Shown: positions 1 to 9,100, counted from the stretch's first letter. The stretch: 64,000 nt of DNA from Clostridia bacterium (GCA_017397895.1 JAFQHP010000009.1:124001-188000); one strand, 5' to 3'. Translations and numbers: made by a program. The notes: generated by a model not told the origin, from the letters alone.

Positions 1-1088
1 TCCCTGAAGCACAGGTTGAAGGAGGAGCCGGTGGAGGACACCTTCACATCCTCCGCCCATACCTCGCTTCCTTCCTTGCCCACCAGGCACTTTTGCTTTT
101 CAGTCTTTTCATACAGCTTCGTAACAATAGCATCGTCGTTCAAAAACACGGCATAGCCGTCATCCGGCAGGGCCTGAATCAGTTCATACTTGGTTTTTTC
201 AATGCGTTCAATGGTGCGGAAGGTATCCAGATGCTGGGGCCCGACAGCAGTCAGAATGCCGATCTGGGGGTGCACCAGGCTGGAAAGCTCCTTGATTTCC
301 CCCACATGCCGGGCGCCCATCTCGCCAATGAACACCTGATGGGAGGGCTGCAGCCGCTCCCGCACAATGCGGGTGACGCCCATGGGGGTATTGAAGGAGG
401 CCGGCGTGCACAGCACATTGTATTTTTGGGAAAGAATGGTGTTCAGCACAAACTTGGTGCTGGTTTTTCCGTAGCTGCCGGTGATGCCGATGCGGATGAG
501 CCCCTTGTTTTGCAGCAGTTTCTTTTCCGCATCCTTAAAATACATACGGAAAATCATCTTCTCAATGGGCAGCGCAAGCAATGCGGATACCGCAACCAAT
601 AGCGGCAGCAGCATGGGATAGACAAACAACAGCACCATGGTTGCGGCGGAGGCAGGCATCAGCCCGATCACAAGCCCAAGGCCCACCACCACAATGAAAT
701 GCACAATGTACAGCCGCTTCACCCGGGCAGTAACCACAAAGGCTTTCTTGGCCGGGGCTTTTTTAGCATTCAGCCGCATGAAAAATGCAAATGCCGCCAA
801 CAGCAAAAACGCAACAGCCGCATACAAAAGCTTTTTCACTTCCCGGTTTTCCACCCGGATGTCTCCGGCTATGCCAATGAAATAGGCCGCCGCCAGCCAA
901 ACGGCAATATGCACCGCAGTCAAAAGCAGCAGCGGCAGCAGCACCTTTTTCTTCTGCCGCCACAGGGTGCGGAAATACCCCTGGAACTGATAGCTTTCCA
1001 GCTGGAAATAATGCATCAGCTGCCGGGAAACAAACAACATGGCCACAGGCGCCTGCAGCGCCAGGAAAACATTGACCCAAGTTTCCAT
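1..1088 (-). CDS. MurF-like Mur ligase with N-terminal membrane region (partial)
   Basis: About 362 residues are visible before the gene leaves the window, so the C-terminus is missing. Several strongly hydrophobic segments occupy roughly residues 5-175, followed near residue 201 by the ATP-binding loop GITGSYGKTST of Mur ligases. Further on are GEMGARHVGEI and VGPQHLDTF, typical of MurF, which adds D-Ala-D-Ala to UDP-MurNAc-tripeptide. A membrane-anchored N-terminus is unlike canonical soluble MurF, so a specialised Mur-ligase family member is possible. The start ATG follows AGAGGAAGG at a good distance. It lies 16 nt after the alpha/beta hydrolase stop and is probably co-transcribed. The Mur ligase assignment is firm, the exact substrate is not. 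Confidence 0.82.
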   Translation of the reverse strand, partial: METWVNVFLALQAPVAMLFVSRQLMHYFQLESYQFQGYFRTLWRQKKKVLLPLLLLTAVHIAVWLAAAYFIGIAGDIRVENREVKKLLYAAVAFLLLAAFAFFMRLNAKKAPAKKAFVVTARVKRLYIVHFIVVVGLGLVIGLMPASAATMVLLFVYPMLLPLLVAVSALLALPIEKMIFRMYFKDAEKKLLQNKGLIRIGITGSYGKTSTKFVLNTILSQKYNVLCTPASFNTPMGVTRIVRERLQPSHQVFIGEMGARHVGEIKELSSLVHPQIGILTAVGPQHLDTFRTIERIEKTKYELIQALPDDGYAVFLNDDAIVTKLYEKTEKQKCLVGKEGSEVWAEDVKVSSTGSSFNLCFR

Positions 1089-1104
1089 AAACGGCCTTCC
1101 TCTC

Positions 1105-1872
1105 TTACAAAAATGCCCGTACCACTTTCACAAACCGGGACCACTGACGAAGGTAAGCAAAATGATCGTCCCCTTCGAACACCACCAGGCCTGCGTCCTT
1201 CATGTCCTTTTCCATCTTCTGCCCCATCCACAAGGGGGTATCCTGGTCCTTTTCCCCCCAGATGAGCAGGGCGGAGGCCTCAATGCGGGGCAAAAGCGGA
1301 GACAGATCCTCGCTGATTACCTTCACAAAGGTCTGCCGCATTTCGGCGTCCAGGGCGTTATAATCGGCAGAACCGTACTGCCTGCGCAATTTTTCCATGG
1401 CCTTATCCGCCAGGGAACCCACCAGCGGTAATTTTGCCAGGCCTTGCAGCAGCTTCTTCTTTTTCCGGAATGCGGCGCTGCGCTTTTTCTGCTCTTCCGT
1501 CTGTGGCTTTTTCAGGCCGGCACAGCCCGTCAATACCAGTTTATCCACCATTTGGGGATGATTAGCCGCCAGGTGCAGCGTCACCCTGCCGCCAAAGGAA
1601 TGGGCAATGATGCTGCATTTTTCAATGTGCAACTGCTGCAAAAGCTCCTCCACGCACCGGGCATAGTCCCCCACGCCCCAGGGCATGGGCGGCCTGCCGC
1701 TTTTGCCATGGCCGGGAAAATCAATCACCGTCAGGCGATAATCGCTTTGCAAATCGTTGATAATGGGGCGAAAATGCTCCGTGGTGCAGCCCCAGCCGTG
1801 GAGCAGCAGCACGTCCTTGCCGCTTCCCGTCTGTTCACAGTACACCTGCGCGCCGTTTGCGGTAAAAATCAT
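1105..1872 (-). CDS. alpha/beta hydrolase
   Basis: The 255-residue protein has a full alpha/beta hydrolase fold signature: the oxyanion-hole motif HGWG at residues 25-28, GHGKSG at 54-59, and the nucleophile elbow AHSFGG with Ser92. The acid is probably Asp209 or Asp211 in the segment LLIWGEKDQD, and the catalytic His is His237 in GDDHFAY. There is no signal peptide, so it acts in the cytoplasm. A strong AAAGGAGG ribosome site lies 7 nt before the ATG. It sits between a GNAT gene and the MurF-like gene on the same strand. The substrate cannot be told from the sequence; esterase, lactonase or haloperoxidase-like members share these motifs. Confidence 0.9.
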   Translation of the reverse strand: MIFTANGAQVYCEQTGSGKDVLLLHGWGCTTEHFRPIINDLQSDYRLTVIDFPGHGKSGRPPMPWGVGDYARCVEELLQQLHIEKCSIIAHSFGGRVTLHLAANHPQMVDKLVLTGCAGLKKPQTEEQKKRSAAFRKKKKLLQGLAKLPLVGSLADKAMEKLRRQYGSADYNALDAEMRQTFVKVISEDLSPLLPRIEASALLIWGEKDQDTPLWMGQKMEKDMKDAGLVVFEGDDHFAYLRQWSRFVKVVRAFL

Positions 1873-1938
1873 TTTCCCCCTCCTTTCATGGCATTCTCAG
1901 CCATTGTTAGTATATGTCCTTTTGTCTTCGTCATGCGT

Positions 1939-2400
1939 TTATGAAATGCGCCAGATATAGCGGCATTTATAGGGTGCACCGGCACAGATACCCCGGTATT
2001 CCCGGGGAACGGGCACAATACTCTCCAGCGTGCAGCCAAGGCGCTCCGCCGTCCTGCGGGACGGGGTGTTTTCCACGTTGGTTGTGATCACCAGCGAGTG
2101 CAGCCCCAGCCTTTTGATCAGGGGCAGCATCATCCTGCAGCCCCGTTCCGCCAGATGCATTCCCCGGTATTCCTCCTCCACCCGGTAGCCGATATGGCCC
2201 AGGTAATACAGCCCTTCGCTTTCCCCCAGCCTGAGGCTCACATAGCCCATATAGTGCCGGGTTTTTGCCTTGTACATATAGAACGTGAACCCGTCCACAA
2301 TGCCACACATGGCGTCGGACACATCTTCGTTTGACAACACCAGGTCCACTTCCCCATCGGTAAACATGGGCTTCTTGGAAAACCAGCGCATGACCTTCAT
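1939..2400 (-). CDS. GNAT family N-acetyltransferase
   Basis: The 153-residue protein has the GNAT acetyl-CoA binding signature around residues 73-90 (RVEEEYRGMHLAERG, the R/Q-x-x-G-x-G/A pattern), followed by a helix and the strand SLVITTNVENTPSRRTAERLG, which is characteristic of the RimJ/RimL branch. It probably transfers an acetyl group to an amine of a protein or small molecule, but the acceptor is unknown. The start lies 19 nt downstream of the ftsY stop, so it is very likely the next gene of the smc-ftsY operon. Confidence 0.88.
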   Translation of the reverse strand: MKVMRWFSKKPMFTDGEVDLVLSNEDVSDAMCGIVDGFTFYMYKAKTRHYMGYVSLRLGESEGLYYLGHIGYRVEEEYRGMHLAERGCRMMLPLIKRLGLHSLVITTNVENTPSRRTAERLGCTLESIVPVPREYRGICAGAPYKCRYIWRIS

Positions 2401-2419
2401 TTACTTCCTTTTTGCGTGA

Positions 2420-3316
2420 TCAGAACAAAGCTTCCACAAATTCCTTGGCGTCAAAGGCCTGCAGATCGTCAATCCCTTCGCCCACGCCAATGTACCACAC
2501 CGGCACGTTCAGTTCCTTTCGGATGGCAATGGCCACGCCGCCCTTGGCGGTGCCGTCCAGCTTGGTAATCACAATGCCGCCGATATCCGCCGCTTCCTTG
2601 AACTGCTTGGCCTGCTGGATGCCGTTCTGGCCGGTGGTGGCGTCCAGGATCAGCATGCAGCGCACATTGGCTTCGGGGTATTCCCGGTCAATGATGCGGC
2701 GCATTTTGGAAAGCTCGTCCATCAGGTTCTTTTTGTTGTGCAGCCTGCCTGCGGTATCCACGATGAGCAGGTCCGTCTTTCTCGCCTTGGCTGCCTGCAC
2801 GGCGTCAAACACTACAGCCGCAGGGTCGCCCCCCTCCTGGTGGCGGATAATGGGCACATTGGCCCTGTCCGCCCACACGGCCAGCTGCTCGTCCGCAGCG
2901 GCACGGAAAGTATCGGCAGCGGCCAGCATCACGCTGCGGCCAATTTCCTGGAAACGCAGGGCCATTTTGCCGATGGTGGTGGTTTTGCCAACGCCGTTGA
3001 CCCCCACCACAAACATCACCATGGGCCACTTGAGGGGCGGCCGGGGGATGTTCATTTCGTCAATGAGAATCTGCTTGAAAATTTCCTTGGCGGTATCGGC
3101 GTCCTTCACGCCCCGCTTGTCCACTTCCTGCTGCAGCTTTTCAATGATCTCGGTGGTGGCGGCAACGCCCACGTCCGCCAGGATCAGAATATCCGTCAGT
3201 TCGTCATAAAAATCGTCGTCAATCAGGCGGGTGTTCTTCACCAGTTCATCCACCTTATTGGTCAGCCCGCCCCTTGTTTTGGTCAGGCCCTGCTTCAGTC
3301 TCTGAAAAAATCCCAT
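2420..3316 (-). CDS. ftsY: signal recognition particle receptor FtsY
   Basis: FtsY is the SRP receptor GTPase that docks ribosome-nascent chain complexes at the membrane. The 298 residues comprise an N-domain helical bundle (about 1-95) and the G-domain: P-loop GVNGVGKTTT at 105-114, DTFRAAA at 135-141, DTAGRL at 187-192 and TKLDGTAKGG at 251-260. As in many Gram-positive bacteria, the long acidic N-terminal A-domain is absent; the basic amphipathic start MGFFQRLKQGLTKTRGG probably binds membrane. It follows smc by 15 nt on the same strand, the usual smc-ftsY order. Confidence 0.97.
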   Translation of the reverse strand: MGFFQRLKQGLTKTRGGLTNKVDELVKNTRLIDDDFYDELTDILILADVGVAATTEIIEKLQQEVDKRGVKDADTAKEIFKQILIDEMNIPRPPLKWPMVMFVVGVNGVGKTTTIGKMALRFQEIGRSVMLAAADTFRAAADEQLAVWADRANVPIIRHQEGGDPAAVVFDAVQAAKARKTDLLIVDTAGRLHNKKNLMDELSKMRRIIDREYPEANVRCMLILDATTGQNGIQQAKQFKEAADIGGIVITKLDGTAKGGVAIAIRKELNVPVWYIGVGEGIDDLQAFDAKEFVEALF

Positions 3317-3331
3317 GACTGGAAGCCTCCT

Positions 3332-6300
3332 TTATTCATAGTCCTGCAAGTTCACGCTCATCATGCCGGAGATTCCCCTTTCCTGCATGGCCACGCCGTA
3401 CAGGGAGTCGCACCGCTCCATGGTGCCCTTGCGGTGGGTAACCACCACGAACTGGGTGGTTTTGGCGTATTCCGCCAGATAATCGGCAAAATAGCCGATG
3501 TTGGCTTCGTCCAGTGCCGCTTCCACTTCGTCCAGCACGCAAAAGGGCGTGGGCTTGAGCTTCAGCATGGCAAAAATGATGGCAATGGCCGTCAGCGCGC
3601 GTTCGCCGCCGGAAAGCAGACTGAGCAGCTGCAATTTCTTTCCCGGAGGCTGGGCAATGATTTCGATGCCGCAGTTCAGGGCATCCTCCGGGTCGGTCAG
3701 CTTCAATTCCGCATGGCCGCCGCCAAAGAGGCGGGTGAAGGTCTCCTGGAAATACTGGCCAATCTTGGCAAACTCCACCACAAACTGCTTTTCCATCTGC
3801 CCCAGCAGCCGTTCAATCAGCTGCTGCAGGTCAATCTGGGCCTTGTCCAGGTCCTGCTGCTGGGTGGTCATTTCATCAAAGCGCGCCTTCACGTCGGCAT
3901 ACTCTTCAATGGCGTTGACGTTCACCGTGCCCATAGCCCGGATGCGTCCGCGAAGAGAAGCTGCTTCCCGTTCCCCATGGGTCAGTTCAAAGGGCGCTTC
4001 GCTTCGCATTTCTTCCGCCATGGCATAGGTCAATTCATAGCTGTTGAAGATATGCTCCGTCATCACCCGCAGATCGTTTTCCGCACGGTCGTGGGAAAGC
4101 TCGGCCTTATGCAGCTTCTGGGTATCTTCGTCGTATACTTTATGCAGCTCGTCGCCGAGGGAAACCAAAGACCTTTCCTTCGCCACCTGCTCCTGCCGCT
4201 TTTCCTCCAGCAGGTCCACCTGCCTTTGCCGCAGGGACAGGGCGTTTTCCAGCTCCCGGCAGGCCATATCCTGAGCCCGGGATTTTTCTTCCGTTTCCTG
4301 AAGCAGCTGCGTCTTTTCTTCAATTTCCAAAGACAACCGCTGCAGCGTGCCGGCCATGGCGGAAAGCTCCTGGTCCTGCCGTGCCTTATCCCGGCGCAGG
4401 GTATCCAGGGCATGAGACAGCTCCGCAAATTTCAGCCGCAGGGCGGAAACCACTTCACGCTGCCTGTCCGCATTTTCACGAGCCTCCACCAGCGCCTTTT
4501 GCAGCACTTCGGTTTTCTGGTCCATAGCGTCCCGGTCCACCGCTTCGTTTTCCGTCTGCTCCTGCACGGTGCGCAGGTCCCGCTCAATTTCTTCGATGCC
4601 CTCGGTCAATTGATCCCGGGCAGCCAGGGTGCGCTCCAGAGCCTGGGAAGCGGCGTTCAGTTCCGCTTTGGCGTTGAATACACGCTCCTGCTCCCGGGCT
4701 ACGCCGATTTCTTCCTGGTGCACCCGTTCCATGGCTTCGTTGCGCAGGCGCTTGAGTTCTTCCCGGTGCGCCTGCATTTTTTGCAGTTCATCCCGCAGGG
4801 AGACCAGGGTTTTCTTCTGTTCCTCCAGGGTCTTTTTCAGTTCGGTGATTTCACGCTCCCGGCCAAGCAGGCTCACAGCGCTCTTTTGCGCTGTACCGCC
4901 GGTCATGGAACCGCCGGAGTGCATCACGTCGCCGGAAAGGGTCACCAGCCGGAAGGCATGGCGGCCCGCCCGCATGATGGGAATACCGCTGTCCAGGTCC
5001 TTTGCAATGACGGTGCGGCCCAGCAGGTTTTCCATCACGCCCCGGTATTCGGGGGCAAAGGAAATCAATTCACTGGCCACGCCGATACACCCGGGCATGG
5101 AAAGCAGCTTGCGCTCTTCATTATTCAGCACCCGCCCCTTCACGCTGGTCATGGGCAGGAAGGTAGCGCGGCCCAGCTTATTGTTCCGCAGATAATCAAT
5201 CATCCGCTTGGCGGCGTTTTCGTCGGTGGTGACGATATTCTGCAATGCGCCGCCCAGCACCATATCAATGGCGGTTTCCAGTTCCTTGGGCACCTGCATC
5301 AGCCGGGCCACCACGCCTCGGACGCTTTGGTCCCCCTGGGCATACTGCAGTGCCCTTCGCACCGCCTGGTTATAGCCCTCCATTTCCCGGCTCATTTCGT
5401 CCATCAGGCGCAGGCGGGAAATGTTTTGCTGGTACTGCAGGTTCAGGTTCTGGGCATATTCGGCCTTTTCCTGGGTTTCCTGGGTGAGGGCACGCAGATT
5501 GCCTTCGCACAGGGCAGCGTCGTCTTTCAGTTCCTGCAGGCCCTTCTCCACTTCGGCAGCCTGCTTTTCGGCGGCACGCAATTGCTCCACAGCATCCTGC
5601 CGCTTCTGCTCACTTTCGGAAATGCCGGCGCAGATTTCTTCCAGCCGCTTTTTCATCTGGGCGCAGATGGCCTGCTGCCGGGCCTGCTGGTTCCGGGCGT
5701 CGGACAGCCGGTTCACCGCCAGCAGAATGTTCTGCTTGTGCTCATCCAGTTCTTCTTCCCTTTCCTGGGCCTTTTCCAGGTAGGCATCCAGCCGGGCCTG
5801 CTCTTTTTCCATTTCGTCCCGGGCATTCTGCAAGGCCAGGTCATTTTCCCGGGTATCCTCTTCCCCCTGGTCAAACAGCTTCTGCAGGTTTTCCCGGCGT
5901 TCAAGGGTATTCTGCTTCTCCCGCTGGATTCTTTCCAGGTTTTCCTTGAGGGAAATGATCTGGCTGTCAGTACGTTCCTTTTCCACGCGGGCTTCGTGCA
6001 AGGAATCGTTGCAGGCAAGATGCTCCTGCCGGGCAGTTGAAAGTTCCCCTTCCACAATGGAAATGGCCTCCGCCACCTTTTCACGCTCCGCCGCACTTTC
6101 GTTCAGCCTTGCTTCATGGTGCAGCAAAATATCCCGCAGCCCCTCCAGCGTCTGCTCCAGGGCGGCGATCTTTTCTTTTATCTTGTCATGGCGGATAAGG
6201 AAGATGTTGATCTCCAATTCCTTCAGCCGCTGGGCCAGTTCAATGTATTCCCGGGCCGTTTCCGCCTGGCTTTCCAGGGGCCCCACCCGGGCCTCCAATT

Positions 6301-6889
6301 CCGCCAGAATATCGTTCACACGGCTCAGGTTTTCCCGGGTCCTAGCCAGCTTGCGTTCCGCTTCTTCCTTGCGCACCCGGAAGGTCATCACGCCGGCGGC
6401 CTCTTCAAACACCTGACGGCGGTCTTCACTCTTGACGGAAAGAATTTCGTCAATGCGGCCCTGGCCGATCAGGGAATAGCCTTCCTTACCGATGCCGGTA
6501 TCCCGGAACAGTTCCAGAATATCCTTCAGACGGCAAGCGGTTTTGTTCAGGTAATATTCACTGTCGCCATTGCGGTAAACCCGCCGCGTGACCATTACCT
6601 CAGCAAAATTGCTTTTCAGTGCCCCGTCCTCATTATCGAACACCAAGGAAACCTCGCAAAAGGAGGCCTGCTTGCGTTTTGCCGTTCCGTTGAAAATGAT
6701 ATCTTCCATGCGGGTACCGCGCAGCACTCTGGCGCTCTGCTCGCCCAGCACCCAGCGCATGGCGTCGCCAATATTGCTCTTGCCCGAGCCATTGGGCCCC
6801 ACAATGCCGGTGATGCCTTCATGGAAGACGATCTCCGTTCTGTCCGCAAAGGACTTAAACCCGTGTATTTCCAGCTTTTTCAGCCGCAT
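3332..6889 (-). CDS. smc: chromosome segregation protein SMC
   Basis: This 1185-residue ATPase is the core of bacterial condensin, working with the ScpA and ScpB proteins encoded at 9.9-11.2 kb. Visible parts: Walker A GPNGSGKSN at 31-39, a first long coiled coil (about 170-500), a hinge around 510-640 including RGVVARLMQVP, a second coiled coil (about 650-1000), the signature LSGGER at 1092-1097 and Walker B FCVLDE at 1116-1121. Length and layout match full SMC proteins. The ATG immediately follows the rnc TAA stop without a gap, implying translational coupling. Confidence 0.98.
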   Translation of the reverse strand: MRLKKLEIHGFKSFADRTEIVFHEGITGIVGPNGSGKSNIGDAMRWVLGEQSARVLRGTRMEDIIFNGTAKRKQASFCEVSLVFDNEDGALKSNFAEVMVTRRVYRNGDSEYYLNKTACRLKDILELFRDTGIGKEGYSLIGQGRIDEILSVKSEDRRQVFEEAAGVMTFRVRKEEAERKLARTRENLSRVNDILAELEARVGPLESQAETAREYIELAQRLKELEINIFLIRHDKIKEKIAALEQTLEGLRDILLHHEARLNESAAEREKVAEAISIVEGELSTARQEHLACNDSLHEARVEKERTDSQIISLKENLERIQREKQNTLERRENLQKLFDQGEEDTRENDLALQNARDEMEKEQARLDAYLEKAQEREEELDEHKQNILLAVNRLSDARNQQARQQAICAQMKKRLEEICAGISESEQKRQDAVEQLRAAEKQAAEVEKGLQELKDDAALCEGNLRALTQETQEKAEYAQNLNLQYQQNISRLRLMDEMSREMEGYNQAVRRALQYAQGDQSVRGVVARLMQVPKELETAIDMVLGGALQNIVTTDENAAKRMIDYLRNNKLGRATFLPMTSVKGRVLNNEERKLLSMPGCIGVASELISFAPEYRGVMENLLGRTVIAKDLDSGIPIMRAGRHAFRLVTLSGDVMHSGGSMTGGTAQKSAVSLLGREREITELKKTLEEQKKTLVSLRDELQKMQAHREELKRLRNEAMERVHQEEIGVAREQERVFNAKAELNAASQALERTLAARDQLTEGIEEIERDLRTVQEQTENEAVDRDAMDQKTEVLQKALVEARENADRQREVVSALRLKFAELSHALDTLRRDKARQDQELSAMAGTLQRLSLEIEEKTQLLQETEEKSRAQDMACRELENALSLRQRQVDLLEEKRQEQVAKERSLVSLGDELHKVYDEDTQKLHKAELSHDRAENDLRVMTEHIFNSYELTYAMAEEMRSEAPFELTHGEREAASLRGRIRAMGTVNVNAIEEYADVKARFDEMTTQQQDLDKAQIDLQQLIERLLGQMEKQFVVEFAKIGQYFQETFTRLFGGGHAELKLTDPEDALNCGIEIIAQPPGKKLQLLSLLSGGERALTAIAIIFAMLKLKPTPFCVLDEVEAALDEANIGYFADYLAEYAKTTQFVVVTHRKGTMERCDSLYGVAMQERGISGMMSVNLQDYE

Positions 6890-7564
6890 TTATGCCTTTT
6901 CCCCCAAGTGTTTGATCATTTGCAGTGCCGCCATGGCCGCATTCTGCTCCGCCCGCTTTTTGCTGGTGCCGCTGCCCCGGGCAATCTCCTGGCCGCAAAG
7001 CACCACCGATACCGTGAACACCCTTTCGTGGGGCAAGCCCGCTTCCCCCACCACCTGATATTCCGGCAGCGGGCGCTTTTTCCCCTGCAGATATTCCTGC
7101 AAAGCGGATTTTGCGTCCATTTCGTCTTTTTCGGTACAGTCGCCGATGAAGCGGGTTACCATTTTTTCCGCAGGCGCCATGCCCCCGTCCAGGTACACCG
7201 CCGCCAGCACCGCTTCAAAAGCGTCGCACAAAACGGAAGGGTTTTCCCTTCCCCCGCCGGCTTCGCAGCCCCGGTCCATCAACAGGTACTGGCCAAGGCC
7301 CATCTTCCGGGCCGCATCCGCCAGCTTTCCTTCCCGCACCAGCTTCTGCCGCAGGCGGGTCATGGCGCCTTCCTTCATTTCCGGGTGGGCGTGGTAGATT
7401 TTTTCGCTGACGCACATTTCCAGCACCGCATCCCCCAGAAACTCCAGCCGCTGGTTATGCTCGCCCCCCATGGAGGGGTGGGTCAGGGCGGTGAGAAGGA
7501 ACTGCGGGTTTTTGAAAGCATAGCCCAGCGTCTTTTCCAGTCTGGCAAGCTCCGTCATTTCCAT
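6890..7564 (-). CDS. rnc: ribonuclease III
   Basis: RNase III cleaves double-stranded RNA in rRNA precursors and structured mRNAs. The catalytic domain (about 1-148) carries the signature RLEFLGDAVL, with Glu41 and Asp45, and the second metal pair Asp114 and Glu117 in LCDAFEAVLAAVYLDGG. The C-terminal dsRNA-binding domain spans about 151-222 (SALQEYLQ start, GSGTSKKRAEQNAA helix). All four acidic active-site residues are present, so the enzyme should be active. It lies between acpP and smc. A long imperfect hairpin occupies the acpP-rnc gap and could allow self-regulation. Confidence 0.97.
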   Translation of the reverse strand: MEMTELARLEKTLGYAFKNPQFLLTALTHPSMGGEHNQRLEFLGDAVLEMCVSEKIYHAHPEMKEGAMTRLRQKLVREGKLADAARKMGLGQYLLMDRGCEAGGGRENPSVLCDAFEAVLAAVYLDGGMAPAEKMVTRFIGDCTEKDEMDAKSALQEYLQGKKRPLPEYQVVGEAGLPHERVFTVSVVLCGQEIARGSGTSKKRAEQNAAMAALQMIKHLGEKA

Positions 7565-7575
7565 TTCCTCATAGT

Positions 7576-7616
7576 ATCAGCTCCGGAGCCCGCAGAATTG
7601 GGGCCCCGAAGCTGAT
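7576..7616 (-). promoter_or_regulatory. intercistronic stem-loop in front of rnc
   Basis: On the minus-strand transcript the acpP-rnc gap folds into a hairpin of 16 stem positions with 14 pairs: 7-bp ATCAGCT/AGCTGAT at the base, then CGG/CCG and GCCC/GGGC separated by single mismatches, with a 9-nt loop. No U-run follows, so it is not a standard terminator. It ends 11 nt before the rnc start codon and could be an RNase III site or an mRNA stability element. Confidence 0.55.
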
Positions 7617-7626
7617 GTGCATTGCC

Positions 7627-7854
7627 TTATTGATGATCTTCGATGTACTTGACCACGTCGCCCACGGTCTTGAGGGTGTTGATGGCGGTATCGTCCACCA
7701 TCATGTCAAAGGTGTCTTCCAGGTCCATGATCATCACCATCACGTTGGCGCTGTCGGCCTTCAGATCTTCCACCAGACGCTTTTCGGGGGTCACTTCGCT
7801 CACGTCAATGCGCAGCTGCTTGGCAATCATGCCGGCTACCTTTTCAAATACCAT
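7627..7854 (-). CDS. acpP: acyl carrier protein
   Basis: This 75-residue acidic helical protein carries growing acyl chains on 4'-phosphopantetheine. The attachment serine is Ser35 in DLKADSANVMV. The usual motif is DSL, so Ala36 replaces the Leu normally found after the serine, and Val-Met-Val-Met follows in helix II, a somewhat divergent recognition helix. It sits directly between plsX and rnc, the classic position of the fatty-acid synthesis ACP. The divergence leaves room for a specialised ACP, but the context favours the housekeeping role. Confidence 0.93.
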   Translation of the reverse strand: MVFEKVAGMIAKQLRIDVSEVTPEKRLVEDLKADSANVMVMIMDLEDTFDMMVDDTAINTLKTVGDVVKYIEDHQ

Positions 7855-7874
7855 GGTTGTTTCCTCCTTGCTTG

Positions 7875-8891
7875 TTAAGCATTTTCATTGGTCTTGATCT
7901 GCTTTTCAATTTCCGAGGTGATGGTTTCCACCACCCGGTTTTCTTTCATGATCACCGCCTGGCGGATGGCGCAGGCGATGGCATGTGCATTGCTGGAGCC
8001 GTGGGCCTTCACCACCACACCCTTGACGCCAAGGAGGGGCGCACCGCCCACTTCGGTGTAGTCCATCAGCTTTTTCACCCGGCGGAAGGCAGGCTTGGCA
8101 ATCAGGCCGCCAATTTTGCCCCGCAGATCGGCATACATTTCGTTTTTGATGATGCCCATCAGCGTGCCGGCCACACCCTCCATGAATTTGAGGATCAGGT
8201 TGCCGGAAAAGCCGTCGGACACCACCACGTCAGCCACGTCGTTTGTAATATCCCGGCCTTCCACATTGCCCACAAAATTGAAGGGTGCCTTTTCCATCAG
8301 GGGGTAAGCGGCCTTGGCCATTTCATTGCCCTTTTCCGCTTCCGCGCCGATATTCACCATGCCCACCCGGGGATTTTCCATTCCCCGCACGCACTTCATG
8401 TAGGCGCTGCCCATGATGCCGAACTGAGGCAGGTACTGGGGCAGGCAGTCCACATTGGCGCCGCAGTCAATCAGGCAGAAATAGCCCTTGCCGTTGGGAA
8501 GCAGGGGAGCCAGGGCAGGCCGGTCCACACCCTCAATACGGCCCAGGCGGAACATACCGCCGGCCAGCGTGGCACCGGTGGAGCCTGCGGACACAAAGCC
8601 GTCCGCTTCGCCGTTTTTCACCGCCAGCATGCCCTTCACCTGGGCAGAATTCTTCTTCTGCCGCACGGCCATCACGGGAGCGTCGTGGTTGGTGATGATA
8701 TCGGTGGCGTCATCCAGCAGGATACGGTCCCGGATATCGCTGCAGTCATTCAAAAGCGGCTCAATTTCCGCAACCGGGCCGGCCAGGGTAATCTTCAGTT
8801 CCTTGTTCAGGCGCAGGGCTTCCTTGGCGCCCTCCACCGTACATTTGGGCGCATCATCGCCGCCCATGGCGTCCAGATAAATGTGGATCAT
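7875..8891 (-). CDS. plsX: phosphate acyltransferase PlsX
   Basis: PlsX converts acyl-ACP to acyl-phosphate, feeding PlsY (encoded at 41.1 kb) in phosphatidic acid synthesis. The N-terminal DAMGGDDAP motif is diagnostic, and VSAGSTGATLAGG and VVSDGFSGN are further conserved blocks. The start is placed at 8891 (MIHIYLDAMGGD) because the GTAGGAG ribosome site abuts the alternative ATG at 8903 with no spacing, but lies 12 nt from this one. The product is 338 residues. The gene heads the plsX-acpP-rnc-smc-ftsY run and has its own sigma-A type promoter. Confidence 0.96.
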   Translation of the reverse strand: MIHIYLDAMGGDDAPKCTVEGAKEALRLNKELKITLAGPVAEIEPLLNDCSDIRDRILLDDATDIITNHDAPVMAVRQKKNSAQVKGMLAVKNGEADGFVSAGSTGATLAGGMFRLGRIEGVDRPALAPLLPNGKGYFCLIDCGANVDCLPQYLPQFGIMGSAYMKCVRGMENPRVGMVNIGAEAEKGNEMAKAAYPLMEKAPFNFVGNVEGRDITNDVADVVVSDGFSGNLILKFMEGVAGTLMGIIKNEMYADLRGKIGGLIAKPAFRRVKKLMDYTEVGGAPLLGVKGVVVKAHGSSNAHAIACAIRQAVIMKENRVVETITSEIEKQIKTNENA

Positions 8892-8938
8892 CTTTCTTCT
8901 CATCTCCTACGTTTCCTTTGTATAGAAGGGAACAAGTT

Positions 8939-8967
8939 ATTTTATCACAAAGTGCCCGAATTGACAA
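8939..8967 (-). promoter_or_regulatory. sigma-A type promoter of plsX operon
   Basis: On the minus strand TTGTCA and TAAAAT are separated by 17 nt, with an extended TG one base before the -10 box. The -10 box is about 48 nt upstream of the chosen plsX start. Confidence 0.7.
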
Positions 8968-9038
8968 GGGATTGCCGTCCGTCTGTCGTCTATTTTCACA
9001 TTTGGGCAGGCCTGAGAGGTGCCCGGATACAGTGTTGC

Positions 9039-9067
9039 TTGTTTTTTCATTGCGGATATAGTATAAT
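9039..9067 (+). promoter_or_regulatory. sigma-A type promoter of the M50-scpAB-deoB operon
   Basis: TTGTTT and TATAAT are separated by 17 nt. The -10 box ends 33 nt before the TTG start of the M50 protease gene. No other good promoter is seen before the end of the following gene run. Confidence 0.6.
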
Positions 9068-9100
9068 GAAAGCGCAGAAAAACGAAAGGAAGCGAACCAT

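Noticed and set aside
2738..6040. Very long plus-strand open frame of 1100 codons opposite smc and ftsY
   Set aside because: It is the antisense of smc and ftsY, rich in His, Gln, Gly and Phe as expected for the complement of a GC-rich gene, with no known domain or ribosome site.
8950..8970. TTGACA at 8961 on the plus strand as a promoter for the M50 operon
   Set aside because: No -10 box lies at 15-19 nt; the TTGTTT/TATAAT pair at 9039-9067 is better placed.
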